Below are positions 10,847 through 20,247 of a DNA stretch of 64,000 nt, one piece after another. How positions within the stretch are numbered: position 1 is the first letter of the stretch; the number at the start of each line of letters is the position of its first letter. Both the position numbers and the translations under genes were made by a program. Source of the stretch: Ferriphaselus amnicola. GTDB taxonomy: Bacteria; Pseudomonadota; Gammaproteobacteria; Burkholderiales; Gallionellaceae. The notes under the pieces are model-generated. The model ran no database searches. It was not told where the DNA came from and saw nothing but the letters and a program-made list of their open reading frames with translations. Where the stretch lies: contig NZ_AP018738.1 of the NCBI RefSeq assembly GCF_000974685.2, forward strand, positions 248,001 through 312,000, given 5' to 3'.

Positions 10847-12582
10847 ACCTCCTCCTTAATGATCTCGCCAGCGGGCGGCATCAACACATTGCCCAATGGC
10901 GCATCGTTGGGAATGTTCAGTATGCGCAGGGCGCTACCCATCACGTTGCTGAACACCGGCGCAGCTACTTGACCGCCGTAATATTGGGCTCCCGCTGGTT
11001 CGTCCACCATGACCGCTACGATCAAACGAGGATTGGAGGCGGGTGCCAAACCAACGAAGGAGGCGATGTATTTGTTTACGTAGTGTCCGCCGTCCAGCTT
11101 GTGTGCGGTACCGGTTTTGCCAGCCACGCGGTAACCGTTTATCTGCGCTTGCGGTGCGGTTCCGCCTGGCTGTACTACTAGCTCCAGCATGGCGCGCACT
11201 TCGCGCGCTGTTCTTTCAGAGAACACTTTCTTCCCAACTAGGGGTACGTCGCGCTTGATGAGTGTTACAGGCTGCAATTCACCGTCGTTGGCGAACACGG
11301 TGTAGGCGCGAGCTAGTTGCAATAGGTTGACTGAGATCCCGTTGCCGTAAGACATCGTGGCTTGGTCGATGGGAACCCAGCGTTTGAAATCGCGTAGTCG
11401 TCCGTAGGCTTCTCCGGGGAAGTTGCTGCCCGTCAGTGCGCCAAAGCCGACCTCGCTCAGGTTGTGCCAAAAAGTTTCTGGGGACAGCGATAGTGCTAGC
11501 TTGGTTGCGCCGACATTGCTGGATTTTTGGATGATCTGCGATACGGTCATCGACGCTTCTGCGTGAGTGTCGTGGATCTTATGGCCACCGACCACATAGA
11601 CGCCATGCTCGGTGTTGATGACGGTGTCGGGGCGCACTTTGCCTGACTCCAATGCGGCGGCGGCAGTGAACGGCTTCATAGTCGAGCCCGGCTCGAATAG
11701 GTCGGTCACGGCGTGGTTACGCATGGTCTGCAAGGACGGACGCTCACGGTTGTTCGGGTTGTAACTAGGCCAGTTCGCCAGTGCCAGCACTTCGCCACTC
11801 TTGGCATCGAGCACGACGATGGAGCCCGCTTTGGCGTGGTGATTCTCGACCGCCATCTTGATTTCGCGGAAGGCTAGATATTGCAGCTTGCTGTCCAGAC
11901 TCAACGCGACATCGGTGCCGGGTTTGGGAGCGCGCACATTGGCCACGTCCTCGACCACATGGCCGCGTGCATCCTTGATGATGCGCTCGCTGCCAGGCAT
12001 GCCGGCCAGTCGATCTTGCAGCAGTAACTCAAGGCCCTCTTGGCCGTTATCATCCACGCCGGTGAAACCCAGCAGGTGCGCTGTTACTTCTGCACCGGGG
12101 TAAAAACGGCGATATTCGCGATGCAGGGCGACTCCGGGGATTTTCAAGCGAACAGCTTTTTCGGCCTCGTCGGGCGGGAGTTGGCGCTTGAGATAGACGA
12201 AACCTTTATCGCGATTCGATAGCTTACTTGCCAGCTCATCCTTACCGATATGCAGTACCTTTGCCAGCTTCTCTAATTGCTGCGGCGTGGCTTCGACATC
12301 TTCAGGGTTCGCCCAGATGGACTCGACTGGCGTACTTACGGCTAGCGGCTCGCCAACGCGATCGGTAATCATGCCGCGATGCGCGGTGATCTCGATGTCG
12401 CGGCTATAGCGGGCGTTGCCTTTGTTTTGCAGGAACGTGTCGTGGAATCCTTGCAGGTAAGCGGAGCGCACCACGAGGCCGCCTAATCCAAGCAAGATTG
12501 CCATGAATAGCAAGCGCGCGCGCCAAGGCGGCAGCTTCATCGGCTCCGGCGGACGGCGGCGTAGCGAGCTGGCGTAGCTCAT
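10843..12582 (-). CDS. ftsI: Septal transpeptidase FtsI (PBP3)
   Basis: Monofunctional class B penicillin-binding protein that crosslinks septal peptidoglycan in the periplasm, anchored by one N-terminal membrane helix (about residues 22-42). The catalytic triad motifs are all present: STMK at 300-303, SSN at 354-356 and KTG at 489-491. The pedimer-domain segment ITDRVGEPLAVSTPVESIW lies near residue 72. Length (579 residues) and position between ftsL and murE are typical. It works with FtsW of the same operon. Confidence 0.97.
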   Translation of the reverse strand: MSYASSLRRRPPEPMKLPPWRARLLFMAILLGLGGLVVRSAYLQGFHDTFLQNKGNARYSRDIEITAHRGMITDRVGEPLAVSTPVESIWANPEDVEATPQQLEKLAKVLHIGKDELASKLSNRDKGFVYLKRQLPPDEAEKAVRLKIPGVALHREYRRFYPGAEVTAHLLGFTGVDDNGQEGLELLLQDRLAGMPGSERIIKDARGHVVEDVANVRAPKPGTDVALSLDSKLQYLAFREIKMAVENHHAKAGSIVVLDAKSGEVLALANWPSYNPNNRERPSLQTMRNHAVTDLFEPGSTMKPFTAAAALESGKVRPDTVINTEHGVYVVGGHKIHDTHAEASMTVSQIIQKSSNVGATKLALSLSPETFWHNLSEVGFGALTGSNFPGEAYGRLRDFKRWVPIDQATMSYGNGISVNLLQLARAYTVFANDGELQPVTLIKRDVPLVGKKVFSERTAREVRAMLELVVQPGGTAPQAQINGYRVAGKTGTAHKLDGGHYVNKYIASFVGLAPASNPRLIVAVMVDEPAGAQYYGGQVAAPVFSNVMGSALRILNIPNDAPLGNVLMPPAGEIIKEEV

Positions 12583-12869
12583 GGCTGTGCCTCCTGCAAC
12601 AGGGCTGGACTGACATGCACATACTGGATCTGCTTTTGGTTAGGTAGCTGCATTTGCAACTGATTGACGACGATGTTCTCGACGCGAGCGGGCATCGACC
12701 ACGTGCTGTGTTCTAGGCGGAGCTGACCCCATTCCACTTCCATTTGTTGCGACCGATCCTTTTCTTGCTGGATGGCCACGGTGAGCTTTCTGGCGTGATG
12801 CTGAGCGGTGACGACGCCCAAGGCGCAGACGATGGCGACGAGCAGCAGCAGTAGGTCGATGCGACTCAC
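12579..12869 (-). CDS. ftsL: Cell division protein FtsL
   Basis: Short bitopic division protein that, with FtsB and FtsQ, activates FtsW/FtsI at the septum. The 96 residues begin [20 protein letters not shown], a single membrane helix. A leucine-rich, probably coiled-coil periplasmic segment follows ([20 protein letters not shown]), then a short tail. FtsL is poorly conserved, so the call rests on size, topology and exact position between rsmH and ftsI, with 4-bp overlaps on both sides. Confidence 0.92.
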   Translation of the reverse strand: MSRIDLLLLLVAIVCALGVVTAQHHARKLTVAIQQEKDRSQQMEVEWGQLRLEHSTWSMPARVENIVVNQLQMQLPNQKQIQYVHVSPALLQEAQP

Positions 12870-13804
12870 GCTGAAACTCCCTGCCGCTCGGCTATGCGCA
12901 TGATCGCGCTGCGCGCGCGCGGATTGATTGCCAACTCGGCTTCTGATGCGCGGATCGGCTTGCCGATCAGCTGCACTTTGCCCTGTGGTACTTCGCTGGC
13001 GCGGATCGGTACATTGCGCGGGAGTTTGTCGCCCTCGGCCATGTCACGCAAAAAGCGTTTGACCATACGATCTTCCAGCGAATGAAAACTGATGACCACC
13101 AGTCGCCCCTTGTCTCTTAGATGCTCCACGCACTGCGGCAGAATCCGCGCGAGTTCGTCGAGCTCTTGGTTGAGATAAATCCGTATAGCCTGAAAGGTAC
13201 GCGTCGCCGGATTCTGGCCGGGTTCGCGGGTGCGCACGGCCTGAGCGACGATCTCGCTGAGCTGGCGGGTGGTTTCGATAGGCTGTTTTTGGCGCGCAGC
13301 AACAATCGTCCTTGCAATCTGTGCAGCAAACCGTTCTTCGCCATAATCCCTGATAACCCCTCTGAGTAAACTTTCTTCAGCTACGGCTAGCCACTCTGCG
13401 GCGGTTTGGCCCTTGCTAGTGTCCATGCGCATATCCAGCGGCGCATCGAAACGGAAACTAAAACCTCTTTGTGCGTCATCAAGTTGCGGCGAAGACACGC
13501 CCAAATCGAGTAGCACGCCATCTACTTGCGGTACATGTAATTCCTGCAATACGGCATCCAGATCGGCAAAAGCACTGTGGACGATCTGGAAACGTACATC
13601 GGTGATCTGTTGAGCGGCGGCGATCGCCAGTGGATCTTTGTCCAGCGCGATCAAGCGGCCATGCGAGCCTAACTGTTGCAAGATCAGGCGGCTGTGACCG
13701 CCGCGACCGAACGTGCCATCAACGTAGATGCCGTCCGACTTAATCTCTAACGCTTCGACTGCTTCCTGCAACAACACCGTGGCGTGGGACAAACCCTCGC
13801 TCAC
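12866..13804 (-). CDS. rsmH: 16S rRNA m4C1402 methyltransferase RsmH
   Basis: S-adenosylmethionine-dependent methyltransferase that N4-methylates C1402 in the ribosomal P site (formerly MraW). The 312 residues contain the SAM-binding stretch [51 protein letters not shown] and the C-terminal [16 protein letters not shown]. All are diagnostic. It overlaps mraZ and ftsL by 4 bp each. Confidence 0.97.
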   Translation of the reverse strand: MSEGLSHATVLLQEAVEALEIKSDGIYVDGTFGRGGHSRLILQQLGSHGRLIALDKDPLAIAAAQQITDVRFQIVHSAFADLDAVLQELHVPQVDGVLLDLGVSSPQLDDAQRGFSFRFDAPLDMRMDTSKGQTAAEWLAVAEESLLRGVIRDYGEERFAAQIARTIVAARQKQPIETTRQLSEIVAQAVRTREPGQNPATRTFQAIRIYLNQELDELARILPQCVEHLRDKGRLVVISFHSLEDRMVKRFLRDMAEGDKLPRNVPIRASEVPQGKVQLIGKPIRASEAELAINPRARSAIMRIAERQGVSA

Positions 13805-14250
13805 AGTGTGAAGCCCTCCATGCCGGGCGGTAATGCGCCTTCGCCGAAGTCGATGATCTCTTCACTCAACTTGTTCCAGCGCTGCTGATCCCACAATTCG
13901 AATTTATTGCCTTGGCCAACCAGCACCACTTGCTTGTCTAGCTTGGCGTAGTCGCGCAGGGTCGAAGAAACCAGTACGCGTCCGGCGGCATCCATCTCAA
14001 TGGTTTCGGCGTGGCCGAGCAGGCGGCGTTGCAATTGGCGGACTTGCGGGTTGAGCGCGGGCATCTTTTGCAGCTTTTCGCTGATCGGCGCCCATTCTGG
14101 CTCGGGATAGATCAGCAAACAGGCATCTTGGTGGTCGGCGGTCAATACCAATCTCCCCGCGCACTGCGCAAGCAGGACGTCACGGTGCTTGGCCGGTATT
14201 GCCAGCCTGCCCTTGCTATCCAGATTGAGTTGAACCGCTCCCTGAAACAC
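13801..14250 (-). CDS. mraZ: Transcriptional regulator MraZ
   Basis: AbrB-fold DNA-binding protein that represses the dcw promoter and forms ring-like oligomers. The chosen GTG at 14250 gives 149 residues starting [20 protein letters not shown], which matches the family N-terminus, and an AGGTTTAGG ribosome binding site precedes it. The second SpoVT/AbrB half is seen as [20 protein letters not shown]. The open frame to 14286 would run through the operator DNA and is unlikely to be translated. It is the first gene of the operon and acts on the TGGG repeats immediately upstream. Confidence 0.95.
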   Translation of the reverse strand: MFQGAVQLNLDSKGRLAIPAKHRDVLLAQCAGRLVLTADHQDACLLIYPEPEWAPISEKLQKMPALNPQVRQLQRRLLGHAETIEMDAAGRVLVSSTLRDYAKLDKQVVLVGQGNKFELWDQQRWNKLSEEIIDFGEGALPPGMEGFTL

Positions 14251-14271
14251 CCTAAACCTCGTTTCTAATTT

Positions 14272-14333
14272 CCCACAAAAACCCACAAATCACCACTTGC
14301 GCCCACTATATTGAAAAATATCAGGTCGGTCAA
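14272..14333 (-). promoter_or_regulatory. mraZ/dcw promoter with four-box MraZ operator
   Basis: On the minus strand a TTGACC -35 (14328-14333), a 17-bp spacer and a TATAGT -10 (14305-14310) form a near-consensus sigma-70 promoter. Overlapping the -10 and continuing downstream are four boxes at an exact 10-bp period, TGGG, TGGT, TGGG and TGGG, whose complements start at 14302, 14292, 14282 and 14272. TGGG repeats with 10-bp spacing are the known MraZ recognition pattern. One box is imperfect (TGGT). That the operon is autoregulated is inference. Confidence 0.85.
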
Positions 14334-14421
14334 GCAAGAAATCAGGTTTTTTCTTTACGGTACAAGGAGTTAGCGCGGATTGTTGGTGTTGGTGAATTGC
14401 CTTGATAAAGAACGAGTTGTG

Positions 14422-14442
14422 CAAACAACCTAGAGTTGTTTG
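14422..14442 (-). terminator. Possible hairpin between yggU and mraZ
   Basis: An 8-bp perfect inverted repeat (CAAACAAC / GTTGTTTG) with a 5-base loop lies between the yggU stop and the mraZ promoter. It lacks a clear U-run, so it may be a weak terminator or only a structured spacer. Confidence 0.35.
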
Positions 14443-14464
14443 TTAGAAGCGAGTTCGAAGTGAA

Positions 14465-14764
14465 TTACTTTGCGGAGGGGGTAGGGAGCAGTGCTTCGGG
14501 GGTGATCAGGCTGGCGGTGATGCGGACGACCTTGTGTCGGGATTGTGCGCCTTGCTTCAGTTCGATGTTGCGCAGCGGTACGCTGAACAGTTCGGCCAGA
14601 AAACGCATCAACGCCTCATTAGCTTTGCCTTCTACGGGCGGCGCAGCCAGACGCAGCTTTAATGCTTCGCCGTGCAAGCCTGCGACCTCACTGCGCTTGG
14701 CGCCTGGTTGCACGTGCAAGGTCAGACTTAGCACATCGCCTTCACGGCGATACCACTCGGCCAT
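14465..14764 (-). CDS. yggU: DUF167/YggU family protein
   Basis: Small 99-residue protein of the DUF167 (YggU) family, whose biochemical role is not established. Recognisable are LTLHVQPGAKRSEVAGLHGE, LKLRLAAPPVEGKANEAL and the following small helical region. It is the last gene of the yggS-proC-yggT-yggU set, a common grouping, and lies one base after yggT. A cytoplasmic location is likely because no signal or membrane segment is seen. Confidence 0.9.
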   Translation of the reverse strand: MAEWYRREGDVLSLTLHVQPGAKRSEVAGLHGEALKLRLAAPPVEGKANEALMRFLAELFSVPLRNIELKQGAQSRHKVVRITASLITPEALLPTPSAK

Positions 14765-14765
14765 C

Positions 14766-15332
14766 TCAGAGTAGTCCGACGGCTAGACGTTCCAGCCAAG
14801 TGATGGGTACGATCAGCACGAGCTGGCACAAGATGAACAGCACTAACATCGAGAGATCCAAGTTGCCTATCATCGGCAGGCGGCTACGTAAGGGTGTCAG
14901 GAATGGGCGGTTGATCGCAGCCAGCGCTGGTGCCAACGGAGTGTGCGGGTTTACCCAAGAGAGAATGGCCTCGACGAACAGCGAGCCGAGTAGTAGATAA
15001 ATACTGATCTTCAGAAGCTTAATGGCTGTCCATGCCAACAAACCGAGTACAGGGAAGCCCGCGAATGGGTAACCCTGTACACCAAGACTGGCAGTTACAT
15101 AGATGCCTTCGGCTAATGCGGCCAGCAAGAGCGTTGCCGTATCGTAGCCTCTAACCGCAGCGATGAAGCGGCGCGTGCGCAGCACCACAAAATCGGTGAA
15201 CACCATGACAAATTCGCCGATAGGATTGCGTAAAGGCGCATGCAGCCATTGCAGATGGAATCGCAGCAGTAGGATCGCCGCGAATGGTTGCACCAGCGTG
15301 TCGAGCAGGAATTGGATCGCTTGTGCCAACAT
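14766..15332 (-). CDS. yggT: YggT family membrane protein
   Basis: Inner-membrane protein of 188 residues with two YggT repeats. The N-terminal repeat contains LAQAIQFLLDTLVQPFAAIL and RFHLQWLHAP. The C-terminal repeat contains FVEAILSWVNPHTPLAPALA, NRPFLTPLRSRLPMIGNLD and a terminal hydrophobic segment. The family has been linked to osmotic tolerance and, in other bacteria, to division, but its function here is unknown. Its ATG overlaps the proC stop. Confidence 0.9.
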   Translation of the reverse strand: MLAQAIQFLLDTLVQPFAAILLLRFHLQWLHAPLRNPIGEFVMVFTDFVVLRTRRFIAAVRGYDTATLLLAALAEGIYVTASLGVQGYPFAGFPVLGLLAWTAIKLLKISIYLLLGSLFVEAILSWVNPHTPLAPALAAINRPFLTPLRSRLPMIGNLDLSMLVLFILCQLVLIVPITWLERLAVGLL

Positions 15333-16141
15333 CAGTCGCCACCCAACTCGTCGCCGAGCTCCCGTGAGCGATCAGCTGCGGCATGGGCGGCAGCTACGAT
15401 GCTGGCTTTGACCGCTGCCGCATCCATGCTGAGTAGTGCACGCTCCGTGGTGCCGTTCTTGGAGGTGACGCGCGCGCGCAGCACGCTGACATCTTCATTG
15501 CTGGATTCGGCTAATTTAGTGGCGCCTAGGAAGGTGTCTAGTGTCAGGCGGCGCGCATCTTCATCGTTGAAGCCCAACTCTCGTGCGGCTTGCTGCATCG
15601 CTTCGATGAAATAGAACACGTAGGCCGGACCGCTACCGGAGATCGCGGTGACACTATCCATCATGTCTTCATTCTGCAGCCACAAAGTGTGTCCGACGGC
15701 GGCGAGGATGAGTCCAGACTGTTCGCGCTGTTCTGCCGTCACGCTGGGGAGTGCATACAGTCCCGTTACGCCGCGCCGGATCAAGGCGGGCGTATTCGGC
15801 ATGGTGCGTACGATACTCTGGGTGTTCAGCCAACGTGCCAAATCAGCCGCGCGAATACCCGCTGCGATGGAGATCACCAGTTGCTCTTTGAGTAGTGGCT
15901 CGATCTCGCGCGCCACTTCGCGCAACTGTTGCGGCTTCACGGCCAGCACGATGACGTTGCTATGAGTGACTCCTTCCGCGATGCTGGCTACGGCGCGCAC
16001 GCCGAACTGTGTATGGAGCTTGACGCGCGACTCAGCATTGATCTCCACCACACGGATGCGTCCGGCGGAGAAGCCGCGCTTGAGCATGCCGCCAATGAGT
16101 GCCGTCGCCATGTTGCCACCACCAATAAAACAGATGCTCAT
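15332..16141 (-). CDS. proC: Pyrroline-5-carboxylate reductase
   Basis: Final step of proline synthesis: NAD(P)H reduction of pyrroline-5-carboxylate in the cytoplasm. The 269 residues start with the Rossmann motif CFIGGGNMATALIGGMLKRG, then VLAVKPQQL, SIAAGIRAADL, RTMPNTPALIRRGVTGLYA and the C-terminal signature SGSGPAYVFYFIEAM with SKNGTTERAL. It is flanked by yggS and yggT, and its start overlaps the yggS stop. Confidence 0.97.
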   Translation of the reverse strand: MSICFIGGGNMATALIGGMLKRGFSAGRIRVVEINAESRVKLHTQFGVRAVASIAEGVTHSNVIVLAVKPQQLREVAREIEPLLKEQLVISIAAGIRAADLARWLNTQSIVRTMPNTPALIRRGVTGLYALPSVTAEQREQSGLILAAVGHTLWLQNEDMMDSVTAISGSGPAYVFYFIEAMQQAARELGFNDEDARRLTLDTFLGATKLAESSNEDVSVLRARVTSKNGTTERALLSMDAAAVKASIVAAAHAAADRSRELGDELGGD

Positions 16142-16830
16142 GTTGGTTCTCCGTAATTTCGTCGTCCAAAGATGGCCGTCCCGACGCGCACTAAAGTCGC
16201 ACCCTCGTGGATGGCCGCTCCAAAATCGTGTGACATACCCATCGACAGCGTGTCCAGCGCCAGTCCGTGCTCATTGAGTTTTTGCTGCAATTCGCGCATA
16301 CGGGCGAACGGTGTGCGTTGCGCTTCGCCGTCGGCAGGGGCGGGTATCGCCATCAAGCCACGCAAGCGCAGATTTGGTAGCTTGGCAACGGCCAGCGCCA
16401 ACGATTCCACCTCGGCAGGAATTACGCCGCTCTTACTGTCTTCGCCACTGATGTTCACTTGCAGGCAGATGTTTAGCGGAGGCAAGCTGGCGGGACGTTG
16501 TTCTGATAACCGTTCTGCGATCTTCAGGCGATCCACGCCATGCACCCACGCGAAATGTTCGGCGATGGCGCGCGTTTTGTTACTCTGGATCGGGCCGATG
16601 AAATGCCATTCGATGGGCAGATCGGCAAGTTCTGCCATTTTGTCGATGGCTTCCTGCACATAGTTCTCGCCAAAGGCGCGTTGCCCAGCGGCATAAGCCT
16701 CGCGTACCGCTGCCGCAGGGAAGGTCTTGCTCACCGCCAACAGTCCAACGTTGACTGAATCGCGTCCGGCGTCGCGTGCTGCTGCGATAGCCGCGTTCAC
16801 AGCTTGCCAGTTAGAAGTGATTGTGGTCAT
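16138..16830 (-). CDS. yggS: YggS/PLPBP family pyridoxal phosphate protein
   Basis: Fold-type III PLP-binding protein involved in vitamin B6 homeostasis; no enzyme activity is established for the family. From the ATG at 16830 (MTTITSNWQ) the product has 230 residues with VGLLAVSKTF (PLP lysine), GQRAFGENYVQEAIDKM, EWHFIGPIQSNKTR, LQVNISGEDSKSGV and LSMGMSHDFGAAIHEGAT. The frame is open to 16869 but the added residues do not match the family. It is transcribed divergently from pilT, as in many proteobacteria. Confidence 0.95.
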   Translation of the reverse strand: MTTITSNWQAVNAAIAAARDAGRDSVNVGLLAVSKTFPAAAVREAYAAGQRAFGENYVQEAIDKMAELADLPIEWHFIGPIQSNKTRAIAEHFAWVHGVDRLKIAERLSEQRPASLPPLNICLQVNISGEDSKSGVIPAEVESLALAVAKLPNLRLRGLMAIPAPADGEAQRTPFARMRELQQKLNEHGLALDTLSMGMSHDFGAAIHEGATLVRVGTAIFGRRNYGEPT

Positions 16831-16898
16831 AATCGGTTGCGTTTCAGGTTGACTCGGCAAGCATCTCAAGTGCGGCTGCCAAACGATGGGGGATTATA

Positions 16899-17942
16899 GT
16901 GGATATTACCGAACTGCTCGCCTTTGGCGTCAAGAGTAAAGCTTCAGATTTACACCTTTCTGCCGGCTTGCCACCGATGATACGCGTGCATGGTGACATC
17001 CGCCGCATCAACCTTCCGCCGCTGGAAAGCAAAGATGTACACGCTATGGTGTACGACATCATGAACGACGGACAGCGCAAGCATTACGAGGAAAACAAGG
17101 AGATCGATTTCTCTTTTGAGGTGCCGGGACTGGCACGTTTTCGCGTCAATGCTTTCAATCATCAACGTGGCGTGGGTGCGGTACTGCGGACCATTCCTTC
17201 CACGGTACTGACGCTGGAAGATCTGAAAGCGCCCAAGATATTCAAGGACATCTCAGAGTACCCGCGCGGTATCGTGCTGGTGACTGGGCCGACGGGCTCA
17301 GGTAAGTCCACTACCTTGGCGGCGATGATCAATCATGTCAACGAGACCATGCTGGGACACATCCTTACGGTGGAAGACCCGATCGAGTTCGTGCATGAGA
17401 GCAAAAAGTGTCTGATCAATCAGCGGGAAGTCGGCCCTCACACGATCTCATTCAGTAATGCGCTACGTTCGGCGTTGCGTGAAGACCCTGACGTGATTCT
17501 GGTCGGTGAAATGCGCGATCTGGAAACCATCCGTCTGGCGATGACCGCCGCCGAAACCGGACACTTGGTGTTCGCCACGCTGCACACCAGCTCTGCCGCC
17601 AAGACCATCGACCGTATCATCGATGTGTTCCCCGCCGACGAGAAGGAAATGGTGCGCGCCATGTTGTCGGAATCGTTGCGTGCCGTCATCTCTCAAACTT
17701 TGCTCAAGACCAAGGACGGTGCAGGTCGCGTAGCGGCACACGAGATCATGATCTGTACTCCGGCGATTCGAAATCTGATCCGCGAAGCTAAAGTGCCGCA
17801 GATGTACTCCGCGATCCAGACCGGCCAAGCCATCGGTATGCAGACGCTGGATCAGTGCCTGATGGATTTGGTGCGGCGCGGTGTCGTCGCTTCATCCGAG
17901 GCTCGCACCCGTGCCGCCAACAAGGATATGTTCCCGGCCTGA
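16899..17942 (+). CDS. pilT: Twitching motility retraction ATPase PilT
   Basis: Hexameric cytoplasmic ATPase that powers retraction of type IV pili. The 347 residues begin at a GTG (VDITELLAFGVKSKASDLHL). Walker A GPTGSGKST is at 130-138, followed by the Asp box LTVEDPIEFVHE, Walker B PDVILVGEMRD, the His box AETGHLVFATLHTSSA and the PilT hallmark PAIRNLIREAKVPQM. No pilus structural genes are in the window. pilU follows after 19 bp. Confidence 0.97.
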   Translation: MDITELLAFGVKSKASDLHLSAGLPPMIRVHGDIRRINLPPLESKDVHAMVYDIMNDGQRKHYEENKEIDFSFEVPGLARFRVNAFNHQRGVGAVLRTIPSTVLTLEDLKAPKIFKDISEYPRGIVLVTGPTGSGKSTTLAAMINHVNETMLGHILTVEDPIEFVHESKKCLINQREVGPHTISFSNALRSALREDPDVILVGEMRDLETIRLAMTAAETGHLVFATLHTSSAAKTIDRIIDVFPADEKEMVRAMLSESLRAVISQTLLKTKDGAGRVAAHEIMICTPAIRNLIREAKVPQMYSAIQTGQAIGMQTLDQCLMDLVRRGVVASSEARTRAANKDMFPA

Positions 17943-17961
17943 CCTACGACTGGAGCCGCTC

Positions 17962-19098
17962 ATGGATCGCGTACTTGCGACTGAACTGATTCACTCTCTG
18001 TTGCGCCAGATGTTGGCGCGCAAGGCTTCCGATTTATTCATTACTGCTGGTTTTCCGCCTGCGCTGAAGATCGACGGGGTGCTGACACCGCTTCTGAGCC
18101 CGCCGCTGAGTGCTGCGGATACTCAGGATATGGCGAACTGCCTGATGAGCCCTAGGCAGAGTGATGCTTTCGAGACGACGCACGAGTGTAATTTCGCTAT
18201 CAGTCCGCCGGAGATCGGTCGTTTCCGGGTCAATGTCTTTTTGCAGCAGATGAATGTCGGCATGGTGCTGCGCACCATCACCACACAGATTCCCAGTGTG
18301 GAAAGCCTGAATTTGCCGCCTATCCTCAAAGACATCGTGATGAGTAAGCGTGGACTGGTGATTTTGGTTGGCGCCACCGGCTCGGGTAAATCCACCACAC
18401 TGGCCGCGATGGTTGGTCATCGCAACGAGTTCAGTCACGGCCATATCGTTACCGTGGAAGACCCCGTTGAATTTGTCCATGAGCATCGCAATTGCATCGT
18501 CACCCATCGTGAGATCGGCATAGATACGGAATCTTGGCTGTCCGCCCTCAAGAATGCCATGCGTCAAGCACCTGATGTCATTCTGATCGGTGAGATACGT
18601 GACCGCGAGGCGATGGAATACGCTATCTCCTTCGCCGAGACCGGCCATCTGTGTTTGGCTACCTTGCACGCCAACAATGCCGACCAAGCGATTGATCGCA
18701 TCGTCAGCTTTTACCCGGAGGAGCGGCATGAACAGGTGTTAATGAGTTTGTCGCTCAATTTGAAGAGTCTGATCTCGCAGAGGCTGGTGCCACGCAAGAA
18801 CAGCACGGGTCGTATCGCCGCGATGGAAATCCTACTGAACTCGCCGCTCATCGCCGACCTCATCTTCAAGGGGGAGATCAATGAGATCAAAGCGGTGATG
18901 AGCAAATCACGTGAGCTGGGGATGCAGACGTTCGATCAGGCGTTATTCACTTTGTTTGATAGCGACCTGATCACCTATGAAGAAGCGTTGAAGAATGCCG
19001 ATTCGCTCAACGATCTGCGCCTGCGCATCAAGCTGGAAAGCAAGGCGGCTAAGGACAATGACCTGATGTCGGGCATTGGCCATTTGAAGCTGACCTGA
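17962..19098 (+). CDS. pilU: Twitching motility ATPase PilU
   Basis: PilT paralogue that assists pilus retraction, usually dependent on PilT. The 378-residue product from the ATG at 17962 (GGAG ribosome binding site 6 bases upstream) has ARKASDLFITAGFPPALKI, Walker A GATGSGKST, VTVEDPVEFVHEHRN, PDVILIGEIRDRE and LATLHANNADQAIDRI. In place of the PilT AIRNLIRE motif it has LLNSPLIADLIFKGEINEIK, which identifies PilU. It is probably cotranscribed with pilT. Confidence 0.96.
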   Translation: MDRVLATELIHSLLRQMLARKASDLFITAGFPPALKIDGVLTPLLSPPLSAADTQDMANCLMSPRQSDAFETTHECNFAISPPEIGRFRVNVFLQQMNVGMVLRTITTQIPSVESLNLPPILKDIVMSKRGLVILVGATGSGKSTTLAAMVGHRNEFSHGHIVTVEDPVEFVHEHRNCIVTHREIGIDTESWLSALKNAMRQAPDVILIGEIRDREAMEYAISFAETGHLCLATLHANNADQAIDRIVSFYPEERHEQVLMSLSLNLKSLISQRLVPRKNSTGRIAAMEILLNSPLIADLIFKGEINEIKAVMSKSRELGMQTFDQALFTLFDSDLITYEEALKNADSLNDLRLRIKLESKAAKDNDLMSGIGHLKLT

Positions 19099-19100
19099 GC

Positions 19101-20246
19101 CTAGGGGCGATTGCTTCCCGCTCGCATCTTGTACTCGAACAAGCGGCACTCGATCGCGCCATTGAACAGCGGCGTGCGGCGGCTGGGCGAGAGTCGCATC
19201 AGCTTGGCGATGCGCAGGTCGGCGGTGAACAGGTAAGCGTTCCAGCCAGCGAACTTTTGCTTCAGCGCGTCGCCAAGCTTGGGGTACAGCTCAGCCATCT
19301 CGTCCAGTTCACCCATGCGTTCGCCATAAGGCAAGTTGGCAACCAGCACGCCCGGTTCGTCGGTGGGCGGCGAGGCCTCCAGCGCATTGCATTGCTTGAG
19401 ATCGACGGTCTCGCGCAGGCCGGCTTCATCCAGATTGGCGTGCGCAGCGCGCAGCGCGTCGCCGTACAAATCGCTGCCGTAGATAGGCAATTCGCTCACT
19501 GGTAATTGCGCAGCCAGTGCGTGTTCACGCATCTCAGCCCACAGCTTGGCATCGAAATTTTTTAGCTTCTCGAAGGCGAAACGCCGTGCTATGCCGGGCT
19601 GGATGTTGAGCGACATCTGTGCGGCCTCGATCAGGAAGGTGCCGCTGCCACACATCGGGTCGATCAGCGGAATGCCAGGCTTCCAGCCGGTCATCATCAG
19701 AATGCCCGCCGCCAGATTCTCGCGGATCGGCGCGATGTTGGTGTGTAGGCGCACACCGCGTTTGAACAGCGCGTCGCCGGAGGTATCCAGATACAGCGTG
19801 ACCTTTTCGCCTTCAAGGAAAGCGTGGATGCGCATGTCCGGTTCCAGCGTATCCACGCTGGGGCGCGCGCCCTTTGCACTGCGGAATTTGTCGCAGATGG
19901 CATCCTTGATCTTGAGGGTGATGAACTCCAGACTCTTTAGCGGGCACTTGATGGCGGTGACGTTGACGCGGATGGTGTCGCTTACGTCAAACCAACGCGG
20001 CCACGGCAGATCCATCGCCATCTGGTAGATGTCCTGTTCACTGCGGTACAGCAGTGCGGGCTGCACCTGCCACAGGATGCGAGAAGCGAGCCGGCTTTGC
20101 AGATTGGCGCGATAACACACCGCCCAGTCGCCGAAGAAGCCGACGCCGCCATCGGTGGGCGTAAGTTTGGTTGCGCCGAACGAGGTCAGTTCGTCAGTCA
20201 GTAGTTTTTCCAGCCCGCGCGGGCAAGGTGCGAAGAAGTCAGGCAT
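19101..20246 (-). CDS. rlmL: 23S rRNA G2445 N2-methyltransferase-type protein (RlmL N-half)
   Basis: THUMP plus Rossmann methyltransferase of 381 residues, equivalent to the N-terminal half of the E. coli RlmKL fusion. The N-terminus (FFAPCPRGLEKLLTDEL) and a THUMP domain to about residue 160 precede LIDPMCGSGTFLIEAA (SAM site), IYGSDLYGDALRAA and the catalytic loop VLVANLPYGERMG. That loop normally reads NPPYGER, so the second position deviates. No RlmK half is attached. Its stop faces the pilU stop across 2 bp. Confidence 0.9.
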   Translation of the reverse strand: MPDFFAPCPRGLEKLLTDELTSFGATKLTPTDGGVGFFGDWAVCYRANLQSRLASRILWQVQPALLYRSEQDIYQMAMDLPWPRWFDVSDTIRVNVTAIKCPLKSLEFITLKIKDAICDKFRSAKGARPSVDTLEPDMRIHAFLEGEKVTLYLDTSGDALFKRGVRLHTNIAPIRENLAAGILMMTGWKPGIPLIDPMCGSGTFLIEAAQMSLNIQPGIARRFAFEKLKNFDAKLWAEMREHALAAQLPVSELPIYGSDLYGDALRAAHANLDEAGLRETVDLKQCNALEASPPTDEPGVLVANLPYGERMGELDEMAELYPKLGDALKQKFAGWNAYLFTADLRIAKLMRLSPSRRTPLFNGAIECRLFEYKMRAGSNRP

Positions 20247-20247
20247 A

